This document shows, piece by piece, positions 25,772-34,419 of a DNA stretch of 64,000 nucleotides. Position 1 is the first letter of the stretch; each line of letters opens with the position of its first letter. Origin of the DNA: Streptomyces sp. A012304 (lineage in GTDB: Bacteria > Actinomycetota > Actinomycetes > Streptomycetales > Streptomycetaceae); NCBI RefSeq assembly GCF_026008495.1, contig NZ_BQUN01000228.1:169983-233982 (forward strand), given 5' to 3'. A model generated the notes under the pieces. It did no database searches, was not told the origin of the DNA, and worked only from the letters and a program-made list of their open reading frames with translations. Both the position numbers and the translations under genes were made by a program.

Positions 25772-26098
25772 ATGCCACGCGGTTCCAGCCCCAAGCGGGA
25801 GCGCCAGTACGAGCACATCAAGAAGAGCGCGCAGGACCGGGGGGAGAGCACCGAGCGGGCGAAGGAGATCGCCGCCCGGACGGTCAACAAGGAACGCGCC
25901 CGGTCCGGTGAGTCGAAGACCGCGAGCCGCACCTCCACGCAGGACATGTCGTCCGGCAAGCGGGGCGGCCAGCGGTCCGGCAAGGGCTCGCAGGGTCCCA
26001 CGTACGACCAGCTGTACGAGGAGGCCAAGCGCCGCAACATCCACGGCCGTTCGGACATGAACAAGAGCCAGCTGCAGCGGGCCCTCGGCAAGGACTGA
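25772..26098 (+). CDS. Small basic Rho_N/SAP-like protein ('plasmid stabilisation protein')
   Basis: The predicted protein is 108 residues, highly charged and without hydrophobic segments. The N-terminal ~50 residues are a Lys/Arg/Glu helix (KRERQYEHIKKSAQDRGES). The C-terminal ~35 residues (TYDQLYEEAKRRNIHGRSDMNKSQLQRALG) look like a Rho-N/SAP-type helix-extended-helix that binds nucleic acid. Streptomyces relatives are often labelled plasmid stabilisation protein, but no such function is evident. The ATG at 25772 has a strong GAAAGGAGTGAG site. It lies 49 bp after the Asp-box gene and may be cotranscribed. Confidence 0.8.
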   Translation: MPRGSSPKRERQYEHIKKSAQDRGESTERAKEIAARTVNKERARSGESKTASRTSTQDMSSGKRGGQRSGKGSQGPTYDQLYEEAKRRNIHGRSDMNKSQLQRALGKD

Positions 26099-26160
26099 CC
26101 CGAACCGCCGCCTGACGGGATCGCGGGCCGCCACGCGGGAGCCGTACGCTCGTCCTCACC

Positions 26161-26856
26161 ATGACGACCGTAAGTGTTCCCGCGGGCTGGCCCGCGACCG
26201 AGGAAGAGGCCCGCGCCGTCCAGGACGAGCTGCGGGCGCGGGTGGTGCTCGACGAACCGGGCCCGCCGCCCGGCACCGGACGGGTGACGGGAGTCGACGT
26301 CGCCTACGACGACGAGCGGGACGTCGTCGCGGCCGCCGCCGTCGTGCTGGACGCGGCGAGCCTCGACGTCGTCGCCGAGGCCACCGCCGTCGGGCGGATC
26401 TCCTTCCCGTACGTGCCCGGCCTGCTCGCCTTCCGCGAGATCCCCACCGTGCTCGCCGCCCTCGAGGCGCTGCCCTGCCCGCCCGGCCTGGTGGTCTGCG
26501 ACGGCTACGGCCTGGCCCACCCCCGCCGCTTCGGCCTCGCCAGCCACCTCGGCGTCCTCACCGGCCTGCCCACGATCGGCGTCGCCAAGAACCCCTTCAC
26601 CTTCACCTACGACGACCCGCCCGCCCCGCGCGGATCCGCCTCCCCCCTGCTGGCGGGCGACGACGAGGTCGGCCGGGCCCTGCGCACCCGGGCCGGCGTC
26701 AAGCCGGTCTTCGTGTCGGTCGGCCACCGGGTGACCCTGGACAACGCCTGCGCCCACACCCTCGCCCTGACCCCCGAGTTCCGCCTGCCGGAGTCGACCC
26801 GGCGGGCGGACGCGCTGTGCCGGCGCGCGCTCCAGGAGGCGAGGAGCCGTCACTGA
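26161..26856 (+). CDS. nfi: Endonuclease V (deoxyinosine 3'-endonuclease)
   Basis: The predicted protein is 231 residues with the RNase H-like fold of Nfi. Catalytic acidic residues are Asp46 (GVDVAY), Glu93 (FREIP) and Asp114 (VCDGYGLAHPR). The strand-separating wedge is in SFPYVPGLLAFRE. The enzyme nicks DNA or RNA one phosphodiester 3' of deaminated adenine. ATG 26161 is preceded by TACGCT ending 11 bp upstream with no ribosome site, suggesting a leaderless mRNA. It is 62 bp downstream of the small basic protein gene. Confidence 0.93.
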   Translation: MTTVSVPAGWPATEEEARAVQDELRARVVLDEPGPPPGTGRVTGVDVAYDDERDVVAAAAVVLDAASLDVVAEATAVGRISFPYVPGLLAFREIPTVLAALEALPCPPGLVVCDGYGLAHPRRFGLASHLGVLTGLPTIGVAKNPFTFTYDDPPAPRGSASPLLAGDDEVGRALRTRAGVKPVFVSVGHRVTLDNACAHTLALTPEFRLPESTRRADALCRRALQEARSRH

Positions 26857-26902
26857 CCCGCCCCGGTACGGCGGGACGCGCCCGGCCGGCCCGCCGGATC
26901 CC

Positions 26903-26981
26903 GGGTCGACGCCCCCTCGCCGGCGGCGCCTTCCACGACTGGAAACCGGGTCGACGCCCCTCGCCGGCGGCGCCCTCCACG
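26903..26981. repeat. Imperfect direct repeat of about 35 bp
   Basis: A sequence beginning GGGTCGACGCCCC and ending CTCCACG or TTCCACG occurs at 26903-26937 and again at 26948-26981, differing by one indel and one substitution, with a 10-bp spacer. It lies between nfi and the small membrane gene. Both copies contain a GTCGAC palindrome and a GCCGGCGGC core. Confidence 0.8.
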
Positions 26982-27065
26982 GCGCACCGCACGCGGCCTC
27001 TGAGTACGGCGTCTGAGTATCTGTACGGATGTCACGGCCCGCGACGGCCCGGCAGGCTGACCCGC

Positions 27066-27212
27066 ATGACGACGCACCGTTCCCCCAAGCCCCTCGCCGA
27101 CCCCGACCGGCCCGTGGAGCGCGCCGTGAACGCCGCGCTGGTCCTCGCCGTCCTCGCGGGGCTGGGCTGGATCGTCGGGATGATCTACACCCTGGTCGAG
27201 TGGCCGATCTGA
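27066..27212 (+). CDS. Small single-span membrane protein
   Basis: The predicted protein is 48 residues, with a polar N-terminus (MTTHRSPKPLADPDRPVERA) followed by one transmembrane helix (ALVLAVLAGLGWIVGMIYTLV) and the end EWPI. No domain or function is recognised. The ATG at 27066 has GGCAGGCTGACC upstream. It converges with the enoyl-reductase-like gene, ending 46 bp from that gene's stop. Confidence 0.6.
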   Translation: MTTHRSPKPLADPDRPVERAVNAALVLAVLAGLGWIVGMIYTLVEWPI

Positions 27213-27258
27213 GACCGCGCCGCCCGAGGGGCCGGTCCAAGGTGCGGTGGGGGAGCGG

Positions 27259-28437
27259 TCAGCGGCTCGCGGCGACCCGGAAGCGGATGCCCGCCGCGCG
27301 CAGCCGCTCGGTCAGCGCGTCGCCCATCGCCACCGCCGTGGTGACCTGGCCGGCCGTCTGCGGAAGGTCGTCGAAGACCAGGGCCAGCGCCGCCTCGGCG
27401 AACATCTTCGCCGTCTCGTCGTAGCCCGGGTCGCCGCCCGAGACCTCCGTGCACACCCGCCGGCCGCCGCCCTCGCCCACGAACCGGACGGAGAACCAGC
27501 TCCGCGCCCGCTTCTCGGCGCTCGGCCCGTCCCCGGGCTTCAGCCGGTCCGACAGCCAGCGCCGGGCCGGCGGCAGCTGTGCCGCCGCGGCCAGCGCCCC
27601 GACGGCCGCGACCCCGCCCACGGCGACGGGCAGTCGCCGTACGGCCGCGTAATGGCGGTAGCGGAAGTCGGGGCCGTAGCGCTCCAGCGCCTTCGCGGAG
27701 CGGCGCACGATCTGCGGGTCGATCGTCGGCAGCGGCAGCGCCCAGGCCCCGACCTCCGGGGCGAACCGGGGAGCGCCCAGGGGCGCCGCGGCCCGTCGGC
27801 CCATCAGGCGCGGCTCGTGCCGGTGCCGCTCGCGCGCGGCGGCCGCCATCTGCCGGCCGCGCGCGAACTGTCCCAGCGCGGAGGCGAAGGTGCCGCCCGA
27901 GAAGGTGGCGTCGGCGGTCACGAAACCGTCGACGGTCAGCGGCACGCCCTCCGGCAGCTGCCGGACGGTGAAGTACACGCCGAGGTCGTGCGGGACGGAG
28001 TCGAAGCCGCAGGCGTGCAGCAGGCGTGCACCCGTCTCCCGCGCGCGGGCGTCGTGCCGTACATAGGTCAGGTCCACGAACTCCGGCTCGCCGGTGAGGT
28101 CGAGGTAGTCGGTACCGGTGTCCGCGCAGGCGGCCACCAGTTCCGCCCCGTACGCCACATAGGGGCCGACCGTCGTCGCGACCACGCGCGCATGCTCGGC
28201 GAGGGCCCGCAGTGAGGCCGGGTCCGAGACATCCGCCCGCAGTACGCCGGGCCGCGCGCCGCCGGGCAGCCGGTCGCGCAGCCGCCGCAGCCCGGTCTCG
28301 TCGCGGCCGGCGATCGCCCAGCGCAGCTCCTCGGGCGCGTGCGCGGCGAGGTACTCCGCGGTGAGCGTCCCGACGAAGCCGGTGGCTCCGAAGAGCACGA
28401 TGTCGTACGGACGGTCCGTCCTTTTCAGCCTGCTCAT
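27259..28437 (-). CDS. Saccharopine-dehydrogenase-like / trans-acting enoyl reductase family protein
   Basis: The predicted protein is 392 residues. An N-terminal Rossmann fold has YDIVLFGATGFVGTLTAEYLA, and catalytic-domain motifs include TVGPYVAYGAELVAACADTGTDYLDLTGE and HACGFDSVPHDLGVY. These match the mycobacterial trans-acting enoyl reductase family rather than true saccharopine dehydrogenases. A role in lipid modification is possible but the substrate is unknown. The ATG at 28437 lies 9 residues before the Rossmann motif core, as is usual. A 91-bp gap separates it from the divergent YjbR-like gene. Confidence 0.85.
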   Translation of the reverse strand: MSRLKRTDRPYDIVLFGATGFVGTLTAEYLAAHAPEELRWAIAGRDETGLRRLRDRLPGGARPGVLRADVSDPASLRALAEHARVVATTVGPYVAYGAELVAACADTGTDYLDLTGEPEFVDLTYVRHDARARETGARLLHACGFDSVPHDLGVYFTVRQLPEGVPLTVDGFVTADATFSGGTFASALGQFARGRQMAAAARERHRHEPRLMGRRAAAPLGAPRFAPEVGAWALPLPTIDPQIVRRSAKALERYGPDFRYRHYAAVRRLPVAVGGVAAVGALAAAAQLPPARRWLSDRLKPGDGPSAEKRARSWFSVRFVGEGGGRRVCTEVSGGDPGYDETAKMFAEAALALVFDDLPQTAGQVTTAVAMGDALTERLRAAGIRFRVAASR

Positions 28438-28528
28438 GACACCCCTTGGTCGTGCAGCCCGCGCCGCTGTCGGTGGCTGAGGCTAGCGTGAGGAGTACGG
28501 AGCCCGACGACGAGCCCGGAGGCAGCAG

Positions 28529-28909
28529 GTGGCCGTGGACAGGAACGCCCTGAGAAAATGGGGGAAGGTGCGCGCGTTCGCACTCGGTCTGCCGGGCGCG
28601 ACCGAGGAGTTCCCCTGGGGCGAGACGGTCGCCAAGGTCAACAAGAAGGTGTTCGTCTTCCTCGGCGTCGACGACGGCAGCTATCCGCTCGGTGTCACCG
28701 TCAAGCTCCGGGACGACACCGCCCACGCCCACGCGCTGGCCTCCCCGGGCGCCGAGCCCGCCGGGTACGGCCTCGGCAAGTCGGGCTGGGTGAGCGTCCC
28801 GCTGGAGCGCGAGGGCGCACCCGCGGCCGAGCTGCTGTGCGACTGGGTGGAGGAGAGCTACCGCACCATCGCACCCAAACGGCTCATAGCGGAGCTGGAC
28901 GCCCGATGA
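28529..28909 (+). CDS. MmcQ/YjbR family (CyaY-like fold) protein
   Basis: The predicted protein is 126 residues. The family core is LGLPGATEEFPWGETVAKVNKKVFVFLG, with GYGLGKSGWVSV and a C-terminal helix EESYRTIAPKRL. Members fold like frataxin/CyaY and are thought to bind DNA; the function is undefined. The GTG at 28529 is preceded by CGGAGGCAGCA. A degenerate nine-base tandem repeat begins 11 bp after its stop. Confidence 0.85.
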   Translation: MAVDRNALRKWGKVRAFALGLPGATEEFPWGETVAKVNKKVFVFLGVDDGSYPLGVTVKLRDDTAHAHALASPGAEPAGYGLGKSGWVSVPLEREGAPAAELLCDWVEESYRTIAPKRLIAELDAR

Positions 28910-28920
28910 CGGCGGCCCCC

Positions 28921-28983
28921 TGACAGGACTGACAGGCCTGGCAGGGCTGACATGACTGAAAGGACCGACAGGACCGCAAGGAC
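28921..28983. repeat. Degenerate 9-bp tandem repeat, seven copies
   Basis: Seven consecutive units related to TGACAGGAC (variants TGACAGGCC, TGGCAGGGC, TGACATGAC, TGAAAGGAC, CGACAGGAC, CGCAAGGAC). They occupy the spacer between the YjbR-like gene and the beta-oxidation promoter. Confidence 0.8.
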
Positions 28984-28987
28984 TGGC

Positions 28988-29036
28988 CAAGCGCTTGCTC
29001 GCCCACGTCTTGTTCACCGGGACGGGTTCCTAGCAT
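28988..29036 (+). promoter_or_regulatory. Promoter and palindromic operator of the beta-oxidation operon
   Basis: CAAGCGCTTG (28988-28997) is a perfect palindrome of the AAGCGCTT type used by TetR-family acyl-CoA regulators. It is followed by a -35-like TTGTTC (29010-29015) and -10-like TAGCAT (29031-29036), 41 bp upstream of the first gene. Binding protein unknown. Confidence 0.6.
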
Positions 29037-29076
29037 CATTGGTGTTACATCGGTTGTGTCACAGCAAGGGGGCTGG

Positions 29077-30267
29077 ATGACAACGGCAGGCACGGCAGGT
29101 GCCACGGGCACGCCCGGTCACGGCCCGCTCGCCGGTGTGCGCGTGGTCGAACTCGCCGGCATCGGACCGGGCCCCTTCGCGGCCATGCTCCTCGCCGACC
29201 TCGGCGCCGACGTCGTACGCGTCGACCGTCCCGGCGGCCCCTCCCTCGCCATCGACCCGGCCCACGACATCACCAACCGCAACAAGCGCTCGGTGATCGT
29301 CGACCTCAAGGCACCGGACGGCCCCGCGCGCGTGCTCGACCTCGCCGCCCGCGCCGACGTGCTGATCGAGGGAAACCGCCCGGGCGTCGCCGAACGCCTC
29401 GGCGTCGGCCCCGAGGACTGCCACGCCCGCAACCCCCGGCTCGTCTACGGCCGTATGACCGGCTGGGGCCAGGACGGTCCCCTCGCGGCCCGGGCCGGCC
29501 ACGACATCGCCTACATCGCGCTCACCGGCACCCTCGGCCTGATCGGCGCCCCCGGCACGCCACCGCCCGCCCCCGCCAACCTGCTCGGCGACTACGCGGG
29601 CGGCTCCCTCTACCTCGTCGTCGGCGTCCTCGCCGCCCTCCACCACGCGCGCGCCACCGGCACCGGCCAGGTCGTCGACGCCGCCATCGTCGACGGCACC
29701 GCCCACCTCTCCGCCATGCTCCACGGCATGCTCGCCGCCGGAGGCTGGCAGGACCGCCGCGCCGCCAACCTCCTCGACGGCGGCTGCCCCTACTACGGCA
29801 CCTACGAGACCGCCGACGGCGGACACATGGCCGTCGGCGCGCTGGAGCCGCAGTTCTACGACGAGTTCGTGCGGCTGCTGGGCGTGGAGGAGTTCGCCGG
29901 CGCCCGCAAGGACCCGGCCCGCTGGGGCGAGCTGCGCGAGGCCGTGGCCGCCCGCTTCAAGTCCCGCACCCGCGCCGAGTGGACGGCCGTCTTCGAGGGC
30001 ACCGACGCGTGCGTGGCGCCCGTGCTGTCGCTGCGCGAGGCCCCGCACCACCCGCACCTGGCGGCCCGCGCCACCTTCACCGACCACGGCGGCATCACGC
30101 AGCCCGCCCCCGCACCCCGCTTCTCCGCGACCCCCACCGCCGTCCGGGGCGCTCCCGCCCGGCCCGGTGCCGACACGGCGGAGGTGGCACGCGACTGGGA
30201 CGTGCCCCGCCTCGTCCGCCCCCGAGACCCTCAGCAGCCCGACCCTCACCGAAAGGCCTCCCCGTGA
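29077..30267 (+). CDS. Class III CoA-transferase / alpha-methylacyl-CoA racemase family
   Basis: The predicted protein is 396 residues. Its N-terminal core is LAGVRVVELAGIGPGPFAAMLLADLGADVVRVDRPGG, followed by NRNKRSVIVDLK, EGNRPGVAERLG and GRMTGWGQDGPLAARAGHDIAYIA; the last contains the catalytic Asp region of the AMACR subgroup. The high similarity to the racemase pattern suggests epimerisation of 2-methylacyl-CoA so that it can enter beta-oxidation. The ATG at 29077 has AAGGGGG upstream. A GTG start 21 bp earlier is possible but less well supported. It overlaps the thiolase start by 4 bp (GTGA), making it the head of a three-gene operon. Confidence 0.85.
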   Translation: MTTAGTAGATGTPGHGPLAGVRVVELAGIGPGPFAAMLLADLGADVVRVDRPGGPSLAIDPAHDITNRNKRSVIVDLKAPDGPARVLDLAARADVLIEGNRPGVAERLGVGPEDCHARNPRLVYGRMTGWGQDGPLAARAGHDIAYIALTGTLGLIGAPGTPPPAPANLLGDYAGGSLYLVVGVLAALHHARATGTGQVVDAAIVDGTAHLSAMLHGMLAAGGWQDRRAANLLDGGCPYYGTYETADGGHMAVGALEPQFYDEFVRLLGVEEFAGARKDPARWGELREAVAARFKSRTRAEWTAVFEGTDACVAPVLSLREAPHHPHLAARATFTDHGGITQPAPAPRFSATPTAVRGAPARPGADTAEVARDWDVPRLVRPRDPQQPDPHRKASP

Positions 30268-31478
30268 GCACCGAAGCGTACGTGTACGACGCGATCCGCA
30301 CCCCGCGCGGACGCGGCAAGGCGAACGGCGCCCTGCACGGAACGAAGCCCATCGACCTCGTCGTGGGCCTCATCCACGAGCTGCGCGACCGCTTCCCGGA
30401 CCTCGACCCGGCCGCGGTCGACGACATCGTCCTCGGCGTCGTCGGCCCCGTGGGCGACCAGGGCTCCGACATCGCGCGGATCGCCGCGATCGCCGCCGGG
30501 CTGCCGGACACGGTGGCGGGCGTGCAGGAGAACCGCTTCTGTGCGTCGGGCCTGGAGGCCGTCAACCTGGCCGCCGTGAAGGTCCGCTCGGGCTGGGAGG
30601 ACCTCGTCCTCGCGGGCGGAGTGGAGTCGATGTCCCGGGTGCCGATGGCCTCCGACGGCGGCGCCTGGTTCAACGACCCGATGACCAACCTCGCCGTGAA
30701 CTTCGTGCCGCAGGGCATCGGCGCCGACCTCATCGCCACCGTCGAGGGCTTCTCCCGGCGGGACGTCGACGAGTACGCGGCCCTGTCGCAGGAGCGGGCG
30801 GCCACGGCCTGGAAGGAGGGCCGGTTCGACCGCTCGGTCGTACCGGTGCGGGACCGCAACGGCCTCGTCGTCCTCGACCACGACGAGCACATGCGCCCCG
30901 GCACCACCGCCGACTCGCTCGCCAAGCTGAAGCCCTCCTTCGCCGACATCGGCGACCTGGGCGGCTTCGACGCCGTCGCCCTGCAGAAGTACCACTGGGT
31001 GGAGAAGATCGACCACGTCCACCACGCGGGCAACTCCTCCGGCATCGTCGACGGCGCCTCCCTCGTGGCCATCGGCTCCCGGGAGGTCGGCGAGCGGTAC
31101 GGGCTCGCCCCGCGCGCGCGGATCGTCTCCGCCGCCGTCTCCGGCTCCGAGCCCACCATCATGCTCACCGGACCCGCCCCCGCCACCCGCAAGGCCCTCG
31201 CCAAGGCCGGCCTGACCATCGACGACATCGACCTCGTCGAGATCAACGAAGCCTTCGCGGCGGTCGTCCTGCGCTTCGTGAAGGACATGGGCCTGTCCCT
31301 GGACAAGGTCAACGTCAACGGCGGCGCCATCGCCCTCGGTCACCCCCTCGGCGCCACCGGCGCGATGATCCTCGGCTCGCTCGTCGACGAACTGGAGCGT
31401 CAGGACAAGCGCTACGGCCTCGCCACCCTCTGCGTGGGCGGCGGCATGGGCATCGCCACGATCGTCGAACGCGTCTGA
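30264..31478 (+). CDS. fadA: Acetyl-CoA acyltransferase (thiolase)
   Basis: The predicted protein is 404 residues with all thiolase catalytic elements. The nucleophilic Cys is in NRFCASGLEAV, the active-site loop Glu in INEAFAAV, the His in NGGAIALGHPLGATGA, and the second Cys in LCVGGGMGIA. It cleaves 3-ketoacyl-CoA in the last step of beta-oxidation. The GTG at 30264 overlaps the stop of the CoA-transferase gene; fadB starts 41 bp downstream. It is of the FadA/FadI type rather than PcaF, although it could partly replace the deleted PcaF activity (speculative). Confidence 0.93.
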   Translation: MSTEAYVYDAIRTPRGRGKANGALHGTKPIDLVVGLIHELRDRFPDLDPAAVDDIVLGVVGPVGDQGSDIARIAAIAAGLPDTVAGVQENRFCASGLEAVNLAAVKVRSGWEDLVLAGGVESMSRVPMASDGGAWFNDPMTNLAVNFVPQGIGADLIATVEGFSRRDVDEYAALSQERAATAWKEGRFDRSVVPVRDRNGLVVLDHDEHMRPGTTADSLAKLKPSFADIGDLGGFDAVALQKYHWVEKIDHVHHAGNSSGIVDGASLVAIGSREVGERYGLAPRARIVSAAVSGSEPTIMLTGPAPATRKALAKAGLTIDDIDLVEINEAFAAVVLRFVKDMGLSLDKVNVNGGAIALGHPLGATGAMILGSLVDELERQDKRYGLATLCVGGGMGIATIVERV

Positions 31479-31519
31479 ACACCCCGGCGGAACCACCAGA
31501 CTTCTACGGAGACCCTGTC

Positions 31520-33694
31520 ATGACACAGAGCACCACCATCCGCTGGGAACAGGACCGCACCGGCCTCGTCACCCTCGTCCTGGACGACCCCGACCAGTCC
31601 GCGAACACCATGAACCAGGCGTTCCGCGCCTCGCTCGCCGTGGTCACCGACCGCCTGGAGGCCGAGAAGGACACCATCCGGGGCGTCATCATCACCTCCG
31701 CCAAGAAGACCTTCTTCGCCGGCGGCGACCTGCGCGACCTGATCCGCGTCACCCCCGAGACCGCCCAGGAACTCCTCGACGGCGGCCTGGAGATCAAGCG
31801 CAACCTCCGCCGCATCGAGACCCTCGGCAAGCCGGTCGTCGCCGCCCTCAACGGCGCCGCCCTGGGCGGCGGCTACGAACTCGCCCTGGCCTGCCACCAC
31901 CGCGTCGCCCTCGACGCCCCCGGCTCCAAGATCGGCTGCCCCGAGGTCACCCTCGGCCTGCTCCCCGGAGGCGGCGGCGTGGTGCGCACCGTGCGCCTGC
32001 TGGGCATCGCCGACGCCCTCCTCAAGGTCCTTCTCCAGGGCACCCAGTACAGCCCCCGGCGCGCCCTGGAGAACGGCCTGATCCACGAGGTCGCCGACTC
32101 GCCCGAGGACATGCTCGCCAAGGCCCGCGCCTTCATCGACGCCAACCCCGAGTCGCAGCAGCCCTGGGACAAGCCGGGCTACCGCATTCCCGGCGGCACC
32201 CCGTCGAACCCGAAGTTCGCGGCCAACCTGCCGGCCTTCCCCGCCACGCTGCGCAAGCAGACCAACGGCGCCCCCTACCCGGCCCCGCGCAACATCCTCG
32301 CCGCGGCCGTCGAGGGCGCCCAGGTCGACTTCGAGACCGCACAGGTCATCGAGGCCCGCTACTTCGTGGAGCTGGCCGCAGGCCAGACCTCGAAGAACAT
32401 GATCCAGGCCTTCTTCTTCGACCTCCAGGCCGTCAACTCCGGCGCCAACCGCCCCCGGGGCATCGAGCCCCGCCAGGTCCGCAAGGTGGCCGTCCTCGGC
32501 GCCGGGATGATGGGCGCGGGCATCGCCTACTCGTGCGCCCGCGCGGGCATCGACGTCGTCCTGAAGGACGTCTCCCTCGAGGCGGCCGTCAAGGGCAAGG
32601 GCTACTCCGAGAAGCTGTGCGCCAAGGCCGTCTCCCGGGGCCGCACCACCCAGGAGAAGGCCGACGCGCTGCTCGCCCGCATCACGCCCACCGCCGACGC
32701 GCAGGACCTCGCCGGCTGCGACGCCGTCATCGAGGCCGTGTTCGAGGACGCCTCCCTCAAGCACAAGGTCTTCCAGGAGATCCAGCACGTCGTCGCCCCC
32801 GACGCCCTGCTGTGCTCCAACACCTCCACCCTCCCCATCACCGCCCTCGCCGAAGGCGTCGAGCGTCAGAGCGACTTCATCGGGCTGCACTTCTTCTCGC
32901 CCGTCGACAAGATGCCGCTCGTCGAGATCATCAAGGGTGAGCGCACCGGCGAGGAGGCGCTCGCGCGCGCCTTCGACCTGGTCCGGCAGATCAAGAAGAC
33001 CCCGATCGTCGTCAACGACTCGCGCGGCTTCTTCACCTCACGTGTCATCGGCCACTTCCTCAACGAGGGCGTCGCCATGGTCGGCGAGGGCATCGCGCCC
33101 GCGTCCGTCGAACAGGCCGCCGCGCAGGCCGGCTACCCGGCGAAGGTCCTCTCCCTCATGGACGAGCTGACGCTCACCCTGCCGCGCAAGATCCGGGCCG
33201 AGTCCAAGCGCGCCGTCGAGGAGGCGGGCGGCACCTGGCAGGCGCACCCGGCCGAGGCCGTCATCGACCGCATGGTCGACGAGTTCGGCCGCACCGGCCG
33301 CAGCGGCGGCGCCGGCTTCTACGACTACGCCGACGGCAAGCGGGCGGGTCTGTGGCCGGGCCTGCGCGAGCACTTCACCCGGGAGGGCGCCGAGATCCCG
33401 TTCAGGGACATGCAGGAGCGCATGCTCTTCGCCGAGGCCCTCGACACCGTCCGGCTGCTGGAGGAAGGCGTCCTGACGTCCGTCGCCGACGCCAACATCG
33501 GCTCCCTCTTCGGCATCGGCTTCCCCGGCTGGACCGGCGGTGTCCTCCAGTACATCAACGGCTACGACGGAGGCCTGCCCGGCTTCGTGGCACGCGCGCG
33601 TGAGCTCGCCGAACGCTACGGCGACCGTTTCACGCCGCCCGCGCTGCTGGTGGACAAGGCGCAGAAGGGGGAGACCTTCACCGACGGGCGCTGA
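31520..33694 (+). CDS. fadB: Multifunctional enoyl-CoA hydratase / 3-hydroxyacyl-CoA dehydrogenase
   Basis: The predicted protein is 724 residues. The crotonase domain (about 1-200) has the oxyanion-hole motifs FFAGGDL and NGAALGGGYELAL and the catalytic Glu region CPEVTLGLLPGGGG. After a linker, the NAD-binding domain begins at about residue 322 with VAVLGAGMMGAGIAY. The dehydrogenase catalytic His is in IGLHFFSPVDKMPLVEI, followed by GFFTSRV and the C-terminal dimerisation domain ending with FPGWTGGVLQYIN. It performs the hydration and oxidation steps before the thiolase. The ATG at 31520 is used; the ribosome site ACGGAGACC precedes it. It ends 11 bp from the convergent MerR gene. Confidence 0.94.
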   Translation: MTQSTTIRWEQDRTGLVTLVLDDPDQSANTMNQAFRASLAVVTDRLEAEKDTIRGVIITSAKKTFFAGGDLRDLIRVTPETAQELLDGGLEIKRNLRRIETLGKPVVAALNGAALGGGYELALACHHRVALDAPGSKIGCPEVTLGLLPGGGGVVRTVRLLGIADALLKVLLQGTQYSPRRALENGLIHEVADSPEDMLAKARAFIDANPESQQPWDKPGYRIPGGTPSNPKFAANLPAFPATLRKQTNGAPYPAPRNILAAAVEGAQVDFETAQVIEARYFVELAAGQTSKNMIQAFFFDLQAVNSGANRPRGIEPRQVRKVAVLGAGMMGAGIAYSCARAGIDVVLKDVSLEAAVKGKGYSEKLCAKAVSRGRTTQEKADALLARITPTADAQDLAGCDAVIEAVFEDASLKHKVFQEIQHVVAPDALLCSNTSTLPITALAEGVERQSDFIGLHFFSPVDKMPLVEIIKGERTGEEALARAFDLVRQIKKTPIVVNDSRGFFTSRVIGHFLNEGVAMVGEGIAPASVEQAAAQAGYPAKVLSLMDELTLTLPRKIRAESKRAVEEAGGTWQAHPAEAVIDRMVDEFGRTGRSGGAGFYDYADGKRAGLWPGLREHFTREGAEIPFRDMQERMLFAEALDTVRLLEEGVLTSVADANIGSLFGIGFPGWTGGVLQYINGYDGGLPGFVARARELAERYGDRFTPPALLVDKAQKGETFTDGR

Positions 33695-33705
33695 GCCACC
33701 GCACG

Positions 33706-34419
33706 TCAGGGGGAGCCGTCCGCGGGCGGCTCCCCGAGCCACACCCGCAGCTCCGTGCGCAGCGAACGCTGGAACGTGGTCAGCAGTGCCTCCACGACCA
33801 GCGGCTGCATGTGCGCGGACAGCGACTTCACGTCCTGCGCGCCGCGCTCGGCCACCGCCTCCCGCAGCAGCCGCGACAGTTCGCGTGCCGCCGTGCGCGA
33901 GTGCTCCAGCAGCACCTCGCGCGCCGCGAGGACCACGTCCTGCGACAGCGGTACGTCGAGCAGCTCGACGCCGAGCCGGAGCAGCCCCGCGTCGACACGG
34001 AACGATCCGTCCTCACCCGCGACGATCTCCATGGCGGCGAGCCGCTCGACGTCCTCGTCGGTCAGTCGCCGTCCCGCCAGCCGGTCCAGTTCCTCCCGCG
34101 TCACCGTCTCCACCGTCTCGGGCGCCCAGGAGGCCACCACCGCGCGATGGAGAGCGAGGTCGTGCGCGTCCAGACCGGGTGGCAGCCGGTGCAGATAGCG
34201 CTCGATCGCCGCGAGCGTCATGCCCTGCCGCTGGAGCTGCTCTATCAGCGCCAGACGTGCCAGGTGCCGCGGACCGTAGTGCCCCACCCGGCGCGGGCCG
34301 ATGACCGGCGGCGGCAGCAGACCCTTGGTGCTGTAGAAGCGGACCGTACGCACCGTGACCCCCGCGCGGGCGGCCAGCTCGTCGACCGTGAGGGTCGGCT
34401 CCTCGGTCTCGATCGTCAT
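33706..34419 (-). CDS. MerR-family transcriptional regulator
   Basis: The predicted protein is 237 residues. The N-terminal winged HTH is TVDELAARAGVTVRTVRFYSTKGLLPPP, with the second wing GPRRVGHYGPRHLARL and the start of the dimerisation helix. The C-terminal ~140 residues are longer than in metal-sensing MerR proteins, and the Cys metal ligands are absent. It therefore likely senses an organic or lipid-derived signal, or none. It converges on fadB and is divergent from the amino acid permease, so either could be a target. The ATG at 34419 gives the standard MerR N-terminus. Confidence 0.88.
   Translation of the reverse strand: MTIETEEPTLTVDELAARAGVTVRTVRFYSTKGLLPPPVIGPRRVGHYGPRHLARLALIEQLQRQGMTLAAIERYLHRLPPGLDAHDLALHRAVVASWAPETVETVTREELDRLAGRRLTDEDVERLAAMEIVAGEDGSFRVDAGLLRLGVELLDVPLSQDVVLAAREVLLEHSRTAARELSRLLREAVAERGAQDVKSLSAHMQPLVVEALLTTFQRSLRTELRVWLGEPPADGSP

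Noticed and set aside
24595..27240. An 881-codon open frame on the minus strand
   Set aside because: It is a high-GC shadow covering the Asp-box, small basic protein and endonuclease V genes; the translation is Gly/Arg/Ala/Val-rich with no domain, while the plus-strand genes have clear motifs.
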